DNA from: Centrapalus pauciflorus
Taxonomy: Eukaryota; Streptophyta; Magnoliopsida; Asterales; Asteraceae
Assembly: GCA_020465985.1 (NCBI GenBank)
Contig: JAANYP010004335.1
Span: forward strand, 62,001-126,000
Length of the DNA: 64,000 bases
Direction: 5' to 3'
The position numbers and the translations under genes are program-made. How positions within the stretch are numbered: position 1 is the stretch's first letter; every line of letters starts with the position of its first letter. The notes beneath the pieces are model-generated. The model was not told the origin of the DNA, did no database searches, and saw only the letters and a program-made list of their open reading frames with translations. Shown here piece after piece: positions 44,441 to 57,299 of this stretch.

Positions 44441-47208
44441 TTGGCGATGGCGAAGACAGATCTGGAATTGTTCATGTGGAAATTGAAAAGATTGATTGAC
44501 GGTGACAGAAATCCGTTGGTCAGGAGCAACTATTACATCCGACAGAAAAGGCCTGAAATCAAAGTGCTATATGAGGAGTTTGGGAAGCTGATTGGATCGG
44601 GTATGATGAGCATGGATGATGAACAATTACTCCGTCTCCATGAGGTTGATGAAGAATATGTTGGAAAGTGGAAGAAAAGAGTTGTGGATGTAGCACAAGA
44701 GGCACAAGATATGATTGATACGTTCATGTCCTCTGCCATTCTCAAGCACCAGGAGGAAATTTCTGGGTTTAAGTATTTTCATGGTGACATAGAATCTGAT
44801 AGCATCCCAGAATGCTTTCTTAGCATTAAGGATGTTATGGATGACATTAAGTCTCTCAGAAAGGAGATGAGACGTAAGAAATGGATATCGCGATTTGAAA
44901 GATTGGTGAACAATAATAACATCATGCATCACTTTTTCAAGAAAGACACGAAGAAGTCGGAACCTCTAACTGCAAGCCCACAAGCAGCTGGAACTTCTAC
45001 TAACAGAAATCCAGCAAGAGTGAATTTGAGTGCAACAGAACATCAAGAAGTCGTTGTGGGATTTGATGAGGATGCAAGGTTAATAATGGATAGACTTATG
45101 GAAGATCGAAAGCAGCTAGACATCATTTCAGTTGTTGGTATGGGTGGACTAGGTAAGACCACTCTGGCTACAAAAATATTCAAGGATCGTTATGTTGAAT
45201 ACCATTTCGAGGTGCGTGGGTGGATTACTGTTTCTCAAGCATACACAAAGAGAGAATTATTGATTGGAATATTGAAATCAATAGGAAAATCAGATTTTGA
45301 AGCAATTAGCGAAGCAAAACTCTGTGAAATGTTGTACAAAAGCCTAAAGGGCAGGAGATATTTGATTGTTATTGATGATATATGGAGTGTCAAGGCATGG
45401 AATGATATGAGAAAATATTTCCCGGATGATGAGACTCGTAGCAGAGTTCTGATAACCACCAGACTTGCAGAAATTTCTTTGCATGCAATACCTGCAAATT
45501 ATACTCACAATCTACGATATCTGACTGAAGAGGAAAGTTGGGAGCTGTTGTGCAGGAAGGCTTTTAGGGGATACGAGTGCCCGGAAGGTTTGATTGAGAC
45601 AAGGAAACAGATAGCTAAAAAGTGTAAAGGACTGCCTCTTGCATTAGTTGTGATAGCAGGGTTTCTTGAGAAGGGAGAGAAGAAGAAAGATCTTTGGGAG
45701 AAAGTTGCTGAGAGTGTGAGTTCATACGTTGTTAATGACCCTAATGGATGCTTGGATACATTAGCTTTGAGTTATGAACATCTACCTCATCACTTGAGAA
45801 ACTGCTTTCTCTATGTTGGTGGCTTTCCAGAAGACTATAAGATCCAAGTGCAGAGGTTGATCAGGCTATGGATAGCTGAAGGATTTATACAAGAGTCAGG
45901 CCAAACAAGTGTCGAGGAAGATGCTGAGGAATACTTGATGGATCTAGTTGACAGGAATCTGTTGATTGTTGCTGATAGAAGGTCTGATGGTGGGATCAAA
46001 TCATGTCGTCTGCATGATCTGTTGAGGGAACTATGCTTAAAAAAAGCTACTGAGGAGAATTTCTTCAAGAAAATAATAGCCGACTCAGACAACAATCCTT
46101 TCTCTGATTCCACTTCAAGCTTAAAGAAACACCATCGTCTATTCACAGATTATAAAGTTGTATGTGAAATCTGTTCACATGGGTTCATCACACAGATACG
46201 GTCAGTTTTGTGCTTTTCAAATGGTTCACCGTTTAGAAACCGAGTTAGAGATTTGGTTCCTTCGTTTTTGCTTCTTCGGGTGTTGGATCTACTAAATATT
46301 CCAGTTCCAAATCTTAGCACCATAAAAGTGCTAATTCATTTAAGGTACCTAGCTGTTTGGTTACCTAACAATGAAGAATTGTTCCAGTTAGGAAATCTCA
46401 GGAGCCTTCAAACTCTCATTCTTAAAGGCAAGTATCAAGGTTCTGTGGATTTCCATCATGATGTAGTAAAATTGGTGCATCTAAGGCATTTGCAGAGTGA
46501 AAACTTCATCTCAATTGTTTCTGAGTTTCCCATGTTGTCCAACTTGCAAACCATATCCCGGCTAAAACTAGATTTTGGACATCAAATATTTTTGCTATCT
46601 ATTCCAAATATAAAAAAGCTTGCATGTTCTGTTTCTATGCCATTGAACTTGAACTTTTCTGTATTAACTCGTCTTGTATCTTTGGATGTGGACACCCCAC
46701 CCACCTTGATCATATAGCACCTACGGAGAAACCAATAATGATCTTCCCTGAAACCTTAAAAAAGCTGACCTTGAGAAAGTGTGATCTTGGCTGGAGTTTT
46801 ATGTCAACAATTCAACGATTACCCAAACTTGAGGTTCTCAAATTACTAGACTCTTCGTTCGTTGGATGGCTATGGGATACTCATGAGGAGCAATTTCACC
46901 AACTGAAATTCTTGAAGTTACAGAAGTTAAACATCAAATCGTGGGTTGCTACTAACATCAACTTCCCCCAACTCAGGAAACTAGTGGTGAGAACCTGCAA
47001 AGATCTCAAGGAAATTCCATTAGAGATAGGGGACATCTACACACTCGAGCATATTGAAATCGACCGCTCAAGCCTTAGCTTACTCGAAAGTGTTAATAGA
47101 ATTCAAGAAGAGCAACGTGCAGTGGGAAACTATGAAATCCATGTCAAGGTCACTCACAACCTGGATCTGGATGCAGTTTTCTATCAGGGGAACCCTTATG
47201 CTGACTAA
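44441..47208 (+). pseudogene. CNL-type NLR (late blight R1-like), intact to the mid-LRR then one frameshift
   Basis: An intracellular immune receptor of the CC-NB-ARC-LRR class. The first frame, 758 codons from ATG 44441, has an N-terminal coiled-coil region (about 1-180) with VAQEAQDMIDTF in the EDVID-like position. NB-ARC shows P-loop GMGGLGKTT (233-241), WITVSQ, kinase-2 LIVIDDIW (308-315), RNBS-B SRVLITTR, GLPL (397-400) and an MHD-position LHD (524-526). LRRs start near 590. A TAG at 46715 ends this frame, but the next frame continues without a gap with HLDHIAPTEKPIMIFPETL, LRRs and a normal end at 47208 (about 922 codons in all). A one-base loss (or two-base gain) in the C-rich run near 46695-46705 explains this. 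It has no introns, usual for the group. It may be a recent pseudogene, a shortened receptor of 758 aa, or a sequencing error in a functional gene. Confidence 0.92.
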
Positions 47209-48278
47209 ATTGTCACATCTTCAAGATATACCGCGAATTCCTTCCTTTTTTAGCGAAAAAGATGTCAACGCTAGTTTCTTGTGCATGTAGAGTAAGTTCT
47301 ATACGAAGTTTGTTGTATTCTTGGCTAGAGAGCCTGTGGGTAAACATATGTATAAATAATTGTGCTAGCTGTGTAGAATAGCAATGTAGTTTCATATTGT
47401 TATCAATTATAGCAACTCTCTCTTTTATCGCTAACAGCCTAACAGGCTAATAGCAGTGCACTTATCATAGAAACATTTTAACATGATAAATAAGTAACCT
47501 GATTATGTGGATGGCTTATGTGTCGAGTACTTACAACTCAGCATTCTATGATCGATGAAATAACGATTTTTCAGAATGTTGTGACATTGGTGGTGGACTG
47601 GTGGGTCTCAATAGTTTTCAAAGCCACAAAAGAAACAAAAAAGATGAACATGTCGTTCAACTTATCATTGCCTTTTTGCAAGCGTCAAGCGACACCATTC
47701 TCACCAACCCGGCCAGTATAGTTTAAATACATCTTTAATGACACATGATCTCTATATACAAATAGCTCTTCCGTATGATCAATGATTATCGTAATATATA
47801 ATGAATTCGAATAAAAAAAAAATACATAAATGATCATTAAATAATTCTATTCACATGATCCATGATTAGTCTTTTGTTCATAAGTTGTCTTAATGTGTAA
47901 AAATTAAATAATAACAAACTTCAACATAATGTAAATACAAAAGCATTAATCTAAAATCAATTTAGGCTATTACATAAACACGTATGCGGACAACATGCTT
48001 TAAAAAGGCGTGGATTTAACCTTTTGTAAACGAATCAACCAATATGTCATGAGGAGGGGCAGGTCTACAAAAAATATTTTATTGGTGTAACTTTGTTAAA
48101 ATATAGAAGTAATAGGTGTGGATTATGTATATTATATGGATTTTAACATAATATTTTAGGATATTACATATCTCCGACAAAAATTATCCGTGGAGAGAAA
48201 TGCAAATATACTCGATGACTATACTCTTATCGTCTACCTTCTCTCAAACATATATATAAACCAACTCCACTGAACTAG
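47209..48278. other. NLR downstream region, no second gene seen
   Basis: The first ~250 bp probably hold the NLR 3' untranslated region. The rest is AT-rich; a short open frame at 47518-47721 has no recognisable domain. Confidence 0.5.
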
Positions 48279-48551
48279 CTAGTATGTATATCTATATCTA
48301 TAATAATACTAATAAAAGAGTAATTATACTCATTTCTTGTGAAGACACGTGTCATCACCATGAACCGACATGTGATTTATATGTTTTAAAAATAATAAAG
48401 AAATTTAATTTATATTCCAAATCTAATGTTACATACTTTTAAATTTAAATTAAATCAAATCAATTCAAACAAAATCTAATACGTTACTAACTTATTAAAT
48501 TATAATATAATATAATAAAAGTTTAAAATCTTTTTAAGAAAATAATTACTA

Positions 48552-48555
<4 letters not shown>

Positions 48556-48638
<83 letters not shown>
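48556..48638. repeat. (AT)n microsatellite
   Basis: About 40 AT units; length may vary. Confidence 0.92.
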
Positions 48639-48641
<3 letters not shown>

Positions 48642-48983
48642 GAAATATATAAAATTAATAGGTCATGATAAATAATAGGACAAATGACTGAAAATAGTAA
48701 CAAGTTTTGACATTTTTATCATTAATAGTAACATTATTTTCTTTTATCATTTATAGTAACAACTTTTTATTTTTCTATCAACAATAGTAACTACTGACCT
48801 GCAAACTTGTGACCAGCAAACTTGTTTAGCAGGTCACAACAACTTTTCAATTATCAAACATAGTAACAACTTTTCGTATTTTTATCAATAGTAGTAACAT
48901 ATCAAATTAAACCAAACTTTTTTTATTTTTTGAGTTTTTCTAAGATTTCATAAACACCAAAATAAACTCAATTTATGTTTCAG

Positions 48984-50229
48984 TGAAACGCCCCGTTCTA
49001 ATAACGCGACGCTTTTACTATAATCTGCAACATTAACCTCAAATTCAAAGTAAGCTAAATAAATTATCTAGTTACTACAACCAAATCGAAAGTTTAGGGA
49101 TCTACCCATCCCAATTACAAATTTAGAAACTTTACAAATTTTGCGGAAGTCTATCTGATACCACGAGTCTTCAAACCCTTGACCCTGAAGCTGGTATTTC
49201 TGGGTTTACATTGCCCCCACAACCGGGGTTAAGCCGTCGCCTAGCGAGTAACAAATTTAATAGCACAAATAAACATGAATAACATGAATGATACAAGTAT
49301 CGGTACAAAGTCAACATGTGTAGCATCCAGCCTTCCCAGCAGTGCGTTCATGATTAGATAGTCTGTGTAGCATCCGGCCTTCCCAGCAATGCATACACAG
49401 TAACACAGCTTACGGCACTCCCGACTTACAGCGTATAAAAAATAACATGCAGCCACACATGCATGCAATCAACACATAAATACACGGTATGCATACCGGG
49501 GAATAAGGGTTCTCATATAATAGCTCATGGTGATGAAATGAATAGACGATATAAAGTTTAGCATGGCAAGAGAAATGAAACAGATATCTCGTATAAACAT
49601 ATCATAAATGATCATTCATGAGAATTAAATCAATTACTCACAGTGCTCGCCAATCTGTAACCCGCCAAGCGGCTAACCGAATATCAGCTGAAAGCCACCC
49701 GTCTCAATCAAATCGCTAGAATCCTGATATAAAATTACACTGCCTATTTATTAATATTCTTAACTCGATAATTTCCTAACTCCATTATCTATTTATTCAA
49801 TCTAAAGTTCACCGAATCTGCTGTCTTTTTAATTAATTAAGGTTTCGGGATCAAAATTCAAAAAATATCGAGTTACTTGTCAATGCTTACTTAATTACTT
49901 TAGTTATTATTTATTTAAAGTTTATTAAGCAAATACTAAACTCTCATATAAAAGTAAATGATTAATCATATCAATTTTAAATTAAAACCCTTTAAACTTG
50001 CATTAATCATATTATTAATAATTAATTCTATACTATTTCAACCCACATATAAACCTAATATAACTTAATGGATAACCCATTTAAATTTAAATAAATTAAA
50101 TCTAACCAATCAAATGACCTAAAGATTAAATAACTAGCCCAAAATAGATCATCAATTTGTGAAAGCCCACTTGAGTTAATTAAATACCCAAATTAATCTT
50201 CAAACCTTATTCAATTTTTATTAGCCTAA

Positions 50230-50309
<80 letters not shown>

Positions 50310-51751
50310 CAACAATAATAAAACAACCCAACTTAAAAATAATAATAAAGAAAATGTCAGCCCAAATAAATGTTAATTTGAAATGAAAGCCCATCTAACA
50401 TTCTTAACCTAATCCATATTAATTAACTAACTAAAAGCCCAAAACCCAATAAAATTGAGAAGCCCAAATTTTAAGTTTTAAAACCCTAAAAGAATTAAAA
50501 GAATAAAAACCCTAATCTCATTCTCTCTTCTCTCTTCTCGGTGCACACAGATAAGAAAAGGGTAGCCGCCGATGGCCACCAAAACAAGGCGGCGGGTCGC
50601 CGGCTTCAGGCGCCGACCGGACCACCACACACAGCCACAACTATTACTCTATCTCTCCCTCTCGGTGGTCTGAAACAGAAAGAAAGGGACCGACAGGGCA
50701 GGCGCTGCTACCGCCGTGCGGTCGCCAGCCAAAGCCTTCCGGCGCAAACCAGACCCCCACCCAACTGTTACTGAAACCTTTCTCTTGATGGAACTGAAAG
50801 CAAAACCGGCAGAACGAACAGGACCAGACAGAGGGAGAGAAGACGACAGCCAGGTGCCGGTCAGACTGTGACGTCGCCGGGCAGACTGCGCCGGCGGCGG
50901 CGGCTACACCAGTCGGGTCTCCGGTGACCTCCACACTCTTTACCCATTGATTCTACTGTTATTGTCTTGATTTTTTTACCACACAATTCAATCCAAAACC
51001 TCAATTTCAAAATTATGGAACTCAGCTATTGATCATTAAATCTGGATTTAGGCATCTATAATCATTCTAATATAAATTCTATACTCATTTGGATCATTTC
51101 TAGATAAATTTTCGGACTAAATCTCAAAACCCATTTAAATCACCATTTATGTTCTTTTGAAGCTTTTAAATCATGAAAAATGATAAAGATAATCATATTA
51201 TGGGTTGTTGGGTTTTCATTGTTAGTTTAGTAAACAATATTTATAATCATTTTAAGAATTCTAACATTCCTTGAAATTACATACGGGAATGAGTATGAGG
51301 TTTTGATTGTTACCTCAAATGCTTAACAATGGATGTTGTTGATTTGATGATAATGATGTTGAACTTGTTGATCCAATCTTGAATTTCCAGCCCCAAAATT
51401 AGATAATAATAAAAAAATTACACACTTGGTATGAATGTGAGGGTTTGTGGTAAAATGGTTGTGGGTTTCATATATGTATATATAGGAATGTATGAAGAAA
51501 AGTTGGGTGATGATGATGATATTAGATGTATACATGCATGCACATATTAATTTCTCTTTTTTTTTTTAAATGAATATAATGATATATATATTAGTTTGTA
51601 TACTATTTCCAATTTCTTAAAAGTTACAAAATTCAACACTTTAAATGACAACAATAAAATTTGATAATTTATATTGTATTTTCTCGAATTAATAATTAAA
51701 TTAAATGACTCGAAATTAATTAATTATCTTGAAAAATTAGCGGGTGTTACA
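48984..51751 (-). mobile_element. Solo LTR, 2768 bp, family A, inside the left MULE arm (TSD TTCAG)
   Basis: Reverse-oriented relative of 33364-36161: the minus strand starts TGTAACACCCGC and ends GGGCGTTTCA. TTCAG flanks it at 48979-48983 and 51752-51756, and MULE arm sequence continues on both sides. Differences from the sister copy include an (AAT)n expansion at about 50231-50306. Confidence 0.93.
50231..50306. repeat. (AAT)n microsatellite in the solo LTR
   Basis: About 25 AAT units, absent from the sister LTR at the corresponding place. Confidence 0.9.
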
Positions 51752-51756
51752 TTCAG

Positions 51757-53170
51757 TTTATTTAATTACATTACTACTTTCTTTAGTGACAATTTTTTTA
51801 ATTTTATTAAATTTATTTATTTACAATTTTTACTTTTTCATAACCTTATAAAATTTAAATTTATATTATGAATATTTATTTATGAAGAATTATGAACAAT
51901 TATGGTTTTTTAGTTTTTCGATCTAAATGGGTTGTAGTTTTTTATATAAAAAAAAAATTGGTTGCAATATTTTTCAAGCAGAAAAACTATAAACCACAAT
52001 TATTCATAACTTTTTGTGTTGTTAAAAATTGTAACACTGCGTCTTTGAGAAATATTATGTGGATTTAATTTATTGGTTGTGTAGGTCTCAAAAGGTTTCC
52101 CAAGTATGTTGTTGTAAGTTGTAGATGGGGTGAATACAATAAAATTTCAACACACTTTTCTCAATGTTTGTATGTATATATCAACAAGTGTTAATTACAA
52201 ACAAGTTTGAACTGTGGATAGGTTCAAACTGAGATGACAGAACAACATATAGACAACTAATCTAAGACACACTCAGACTAGTTACAATGAATTCACTCAC
52301 TAAGATGTACTTACTGATTTTACAAGAGAGACAGACAGCTTGAACAAGAACAGCTTAGACACACTCAACTATTCTTTTCTAAGCAGACTTTGCATGCATG
52401 AAAACACAATTCTTTGCAGGTTCTAGATATCTATCTCTTGGTTATCTCACATTTCTTAGAAGCTTCCTTTTGTAATCTCTCAGAGAATACCGGTGAACCT
52501 TCCTCATTGGATGCAGAGATAGTGGAGTGTCTTTCCAAAAAGACAAAACTGCTTTTCTGCACATTCTGACAAAACAACATTTGCCCCTGTGTAGCAGAAT
52601 CTATGTCTTTTCCTTTTTGTCTCTGTTGCAGACTGCTTTACCTTAAAGAGGGATGTCAACTTTAATCCTTTCCTCTTCTTGTAGAGCCTTTTTGATATAA
52701 GAAATGGTCTGTCACCCATTTCAAAAATATCCACTTTGTCTTCATGCATGTATCAAAAAAGCTTGGGCAGTGTCAGCAGCTTCTGATTTTCCACTTAGTC
52801 TTTGACTTGTAAACTGATCTTTATGTCCAAGACTTTACATGATGACATAGAAAACAAATTCCATAATGTGCATAACATGTTCACAAAGAACAGAACACTT
52901 TGTTTTGGTCCAAGCTGCTCAAGGTTGAGCAGCATAGACAGTTATGTCCAGCTTGTCCAACAGAATAGGACAGCTTGGGCAATCTGCCTAAGTTACAACT
53001 AATGTAACAGGGTAAGCAGCTTTGACTAATATTGCAAATCACTTATCAAGTTTCAATAATGCATTAACAGGCCTTATAATATACCCTTTAAGTGTATCAA
53101 ACAGGTTTGATTTATAATTTCCCCCTATGATATAGAACAGGTTTGATTGAGACCTTTTTGTGCCTAACAG
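51757..53170. other. MULE left arm remainder and unclassified interior
   Basis: 51757 to about 52030 is the rest of the left inverted arm. About 52080-53170 has no coding similarity I can name; it contains runs such as gacagcttgaac, ccaagctgctcaagg and ttcccccta that look like the 3' region of some retroelement on the minus strand, perhaps captured by the MULE or inserted in it. No termini were found. Confidence 0.4.
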
Positions 53171-53620
53171 GTTGATTAGATTATTAATATTGCGTTGGGG
53201 CAATGGTAATGCGATTAGTGGAATGAACATGTGTCGGGTCGAGTAATCGAGTATACATGTCACCGGGTTATAATTCTAACAGATTATTAATAATTATGAG
53301 ACCACAAAATTAAATGGGAATATTGATATTAATTATGAAATATTGATAACAGAGTCGGGTATCAGTGTCGAACCCGCATTATAAACGATATGTTTATATG
53401 TATAATACGTTTAACTCTTTGCTTACTTGTCATTCATTCCAAAAACAATTGAGAAGTGTTGTGTGTGTTTGTAAGAGCAAACAGAAGGAAAAAAGTTGTA
53501 ACAGATTGAATTGAGCTGTAGGATTTCATCTTCATCTTGGCTGGTGGTATTCTTTAACTTGGTAAGGTAAGAAACATCTGATTTAAATGAGTTGATTGTG
53601 TTATAAGCTGCTAAATTATG
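53170..53620 (+). repeat. Diverged LTR-like fragment related to the 54041 solo LTR
   Basis: Shares order and wording with the first ~350 bp of the 54041-55724 LTR: accgggtta, a tattaattatg block, cgggtat then gtgtcgaacc, and tttgctt before a pyrimidine-rich leader. No defined ends. Confidence 0.42.
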
Positions 53621-54040
53621 GAAACTGGTTTAGCAAATGTTTGCAAGTGGTTATGTATCGTTTTTATGGGTTGCAATTTTTTCATTCGGCAAAACTATAA
53701 ACTTGAATACTTCATAGTTTTTTTGGTTGTTAAAAACACAAAAATAAATGAGTTGCAATTATTTTGTACAAAGAACCAAAATGATTTACTAAAAAGTCGA
53801 TCAATTTGTAATTATTTTATTCTAAATGAAAAGTACTACGAATGAAAAAGTATTGCGACCCATTCATTTTTTAGTTTTTCAATGAATGGAAAAACCATTA
53901 CTTATCGTGGTTTATAGTTTTATGAATGAAAAATATTGAGACTCATTTTGATTTTTTGTTATTTAAATAAAAAAAACTATGACCCATTTAGATTGAAAAA
54001 AACTAAAAAATGAAAGTATTTGTATTATTTTATTTGGAAT

Positions 54041-54344
54041 TGTAACAGATACGTGAAATTATTTAAGTGGTTAATTTTAATATTACATTTGAGCTGGGTG
54101 AATTATTGGGTTATACGTGGAACCGTCACGTGATAAGATTTTGGGTTAACCGGGTGACAGAATTAAGTTTTAATTAAAGATTATAATATTGGTGAATATT
54201 AATTAAATTGGGATCCGGTGATATAAATTTTGTGTTTTGTGATAACGGGATTGGATATTGGGTGTCGAACCGAGTTAAACCTAAAACGTATATATTGTTT
54301 ATTCCTTTGCTTCCTCTTTTCATTTCTCTTAAACCAGAGCCCTA

Positions 54345-54380
<36 letters not shown>

Positions 54381-55724
54381 TTACCTCCAGTAGTAGCTAC
54401 AGCAGCAAGAACCAATTTCCAATCTGGGATTTTAAGTGTTAGGACCTTCATCCTCTTCCTTCTCCTCTATTAAAGAAGCTTGAGGTGAGTTTCAAAGCTT
54501 GAAATCAAGCATTAAATTCATGGGTTGGAGTTTATAATTAATACCAAATGATTGGGGTTGTCCCTATATGTGTTTATCATGTTTTTGGGTTAATTTTGTG
54601 AGCTAAAACAAGCAAAAATGACGGATTTTGTGGCAAAAACGAAGCTGAGCAGAAAGGGGATGAGCTGAGTGAACCAGGGAAAATCTGTGGGAGTCGTGGT
54701 CACGACTTTTTTCTTTGTCACGACTTTTCTCGTGGTCATGACCTTTTTCGTGGTCACGACTTTTCAGATTTCATGTATTAGCTTTTGGCTTGATGTTAAT
54801 TGATTAATCGGGATGGGGGGAGCTTGTGGGAAGGGTTATAAAATGGGTTTAAGAGTTCCGTGAGTTATGTTAGTAATGCCGGGTTATTATATTGTGATTC
54901 CAGGGTCTCGAGTTGATAGGGTTGGGAAAAGGGGCGGGAACCGAGACTGAGTAGTGTCGCTAGCAGGGCAGGTGAGTTTGCATGTTTTTCTGAGATACTT
55001 GTACGATTATTTATTATACTTGCATGATCTTTTACTGAACTTTTTATGAGATATTACGAGTTTTCTTACGAGCTTTTATTGAGACATTATCATGCATGTA
55101 TTATTGTGTTGTATTGAGAACTGTATTTTATAATATGAGATTTGAGACACTTGAGCTTTCGAGATACTAAACGTACGGCTGGGCAGGGGTCGGGTCGCTC
55201 CCGATTCCCTTTGAGTCCTAACGACTGCTTTGTGCGGTCTAGGGATTTGGGTACGTGGATTCGTCCACACGGGATGAGTACCTATTTGAGCTACTCTGTG
55301 GGATCTCATATACTTGTTCAGTAAAGAACGCAAAACATATTATTACTGAGTTTATTTCTTTTATCGAGCTTTATAATCGTACACTAACATTTGCATTCTC
55401 ACAAAGCTGACCCTGTGTGTGTTATTGTGTGTCTCTCAGGTGACCAGAGCGCTAGTAGGCCTGCTGGACCAAAGTAGGGTTACTGTTGCATCTTTTGAGG
55501 AGTTAGCTACCTGCGTTTGAGGTAGTTATACTTTGGGGTTGTCATGTATACTTCGGATAGGTTGCTTTACTTTCAGGGATTTCCGTGACTTGGTTATGTA
55601 AATTAATGTTTTAAAATTATCAGGTTTCCACGTGTTTATGTTGTGAATAGTTAGAAGTTATTATATTATATTGCTGATGACGTGTCATTTACGTGACAAT
55701 TGAGATTAGTCCGAGGGTGTTACA
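54041..55724 (+). mobile_element. Solo LTR, 1684 bp, family B, inside the right MULE arm (TSD GGAAT)
   Basis: Starts TGTAACAGATACG and ends GAGGGTGTTACA, with GGAAT at 54036-54040 and 55725-55729. MULE arm sequence lies on both sides. It has a (GT)n run at 54350-54379 and, at 54690-54770, four copies or near copies of GTCGTGGTCACGAC-type palindromes. No internal region remains. Confidence 0.92.
54690..54772. repeat. Cluster of CGTGGTCACG palindromes in the family B LTR
   Basis: Words gtcgtggtcacgac, tttgtcacgac, cgtggtcatgac and cgtggtcacgac follow one another within about 80 bp, separated by T-rich spacers. Confidence 0.8.
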
Positions 55725-56282
55725 GGAATAACTAAGAAAAGGATGGTTCGTAGTTTTTTAGTTGGAAAAACTGAAAATTAAAATGATTCATAGTATTTTT
55801 TTTCGTTCATATTATATATAATTGTGAATAAATAATCGAGTAATATCTATCCGTAAATATTTTCAGAATATAAATTTAGTTTATTTTGGTGTTTATGAAA
55901 TATTAGAAAACTTAATTAAATAGAAAAAATATGACTTAATTTGATATGTTACTATTATTGATAAAAATCTGAAAATATGTTACTATTTTTTATAACTAAA
56001 AAGTTGGTGACTGCTAAACAGGTTTGCAGGTCACCCATTACTATTATTGATAGAAAAATAAAAAGTTGTTACTATAAATGATAAAAAAATAAGTAATGTT
56101 ATCATTAATGATAAAAATGTCAAAACTTGTTACTATTTTTGGTCATTTGCCCTAAATAATAATATCATTCTTATATACTTTTATTTAAAAAAAATATTTA
56201 TATGTTTACCTTTTAATTTATTATATTTTATATATATTAAAATTATCGACGTAATACACGCGTAATAAACTAGTATGTATAT

Positions 56283-56939
56283 GGTTAAAAATCCATACAT
56301 CAACATTCTAGTCCATTTACTAAAAAAAAATATTATTTTATGAAAATATATTATGTAATACATTGGCAAATAACTAGTTGTTTGATAAACTCATAGCAAC
56401 ACTATTATCATAACATAGTTTAATGAGTCTTGATATGAATCGTACCCACCACCCTTAATCTAAAATAATAGGTTTTTCAATAATATAGTATGATTATTAA
56501 TTAGTTGTGTAATAGCATGACCCGTACTCCGTCATCATTGTGGAAGTGATAGCAAGACCTTGGTTATGACTCCTTCAAAATATGGGACCTCCTTAATTAA
56601 AGCATAAAAATGTACCATCTTGTCGATTTCTAGTTGTCCTTACACTTGGAGCAATTGTGGTCTAACTTTCATATGACTTCAAGGTTACCCGTTAATTTTT
56701 TTGTTAAGTTAATATTAAATCTTTAGTTCTTTGAAGATATCGGAAAACCTTTTTTGCAGCTTCTCAATGATTCATTCCTGGATTGATAACGTCCAAGCAT
56801 AACCATAACAAACACAATATCAACTTTTACTTATTATTATTCTAAATATATAATGGCCGTATCCGTATGCAAGAATTCGAAACCGAGAATACAGTTTACA
56901 TTTTTACTACTAAGCGAACCAAACGGAACGGATCGCACC
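56283..56939. other. Spacer with no recognisable gene
   Basis: AT-rich. The end (about 56880-56942) with cgaaaccgagaata and gcacccctac resembles a decayed hAT-type terminus, but no partner end is visible. Confidence 0.4.
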
Positions 56940-57050
56940 CCTACCGATGGGCCATTGGTGAGGAGCAGTTTTATATTTATAATTCTTGAAACTTCATTGC
57001 TTGTATATCTATAAGAAAGTTTGTTCTAGTGTCATTGTGTTTGGCTCACA
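56940..57050 (+). pseudogene. Very decayed NLR LRR fragment
   Basis: The order gggccattggtgaggagcag, attcttgaaacttca-tgcttg-atat, tctagtgtca matches the NLR remnant at 8766-8855 almost word for word (ggtgaggagcag, attcctgaaacttcaatgct, tctagtgtca), which in turn matches the intact gene's WDTHEEQF-LKFLKLQ segment. It has stops in all frames. Confidence 0.55.
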
Positions 57051-57299
57051 GAAAGAATTTATAATCAACCGTAATTAAAATTATTTATATATATTCATAT
57101 AAACTTGATAATAAACAAATTGGTAAATTATATTGAGAATTAAGAATACTGTTATCACTAATCATAAACAATTTTTTTTAATTTAAGAATAACAGTTACT
57201 TTATAATTATCCTTTTTAAAAACTTTTCTTTTTAATTTTTTATATTTTCAGTTGATATAATTTGAGATTTAATTTTACATAGACAATGACTTCTACATC
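57051..57299. other. Short AT-rich spacer
   Basis: No recognisable feature. Confidence 0.5.

Larger units (their letters stand above)
48678..56152. mobile_element. Mutator-like element with long TIRs and a perfect 9-bp TSD, holding two solo LTRs
   Basis: The left end GGACAAATGACTGAAAATAG and right end (reverse complement GGGCAAATGACCAAAAATAG) are flanked by taaataata at 48669-48677 and 56153-56161, a perfect 9-bp duplication, the mark of Mutator-like elements. The arms continue inward for several hundred bases (for example TTTGACATTTTTATCATTAA, CATAAACACCAAAATAAACT, ATCTAAATGGGT), resuming on the far side of each nested LTR. Removing the two solo LTRs and one copy of each TSD leaves about 3.0 kb. 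No MURA-type transposase is present, so it is non-autonomous. Confidence 0.93.
48279..56282 (+). mobile_element. Helitron-like element carrying a nested MULE
   Basis: The left side has TCTATAATAATACTAATAAA and a GACACGTGTC word, typical of non-autonomous plant Helitron 5' ends. The right side has ACGTAATACACGCGT followed by CTAGT (56270-56274), a CTRRT terminus. Without the nested MULE it would be about 0.5 kb. A perfect 13-bp direct repeat, ctagtatgtatat, occurs at 48279-48291 and 56270-56282; Helitrons normally make no duplication, so its origin is unexplained and the exact 5' end (about 48291-48297) is uncertain. An (AT)n run lies at 48556-48638. Confidence 0.55.
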
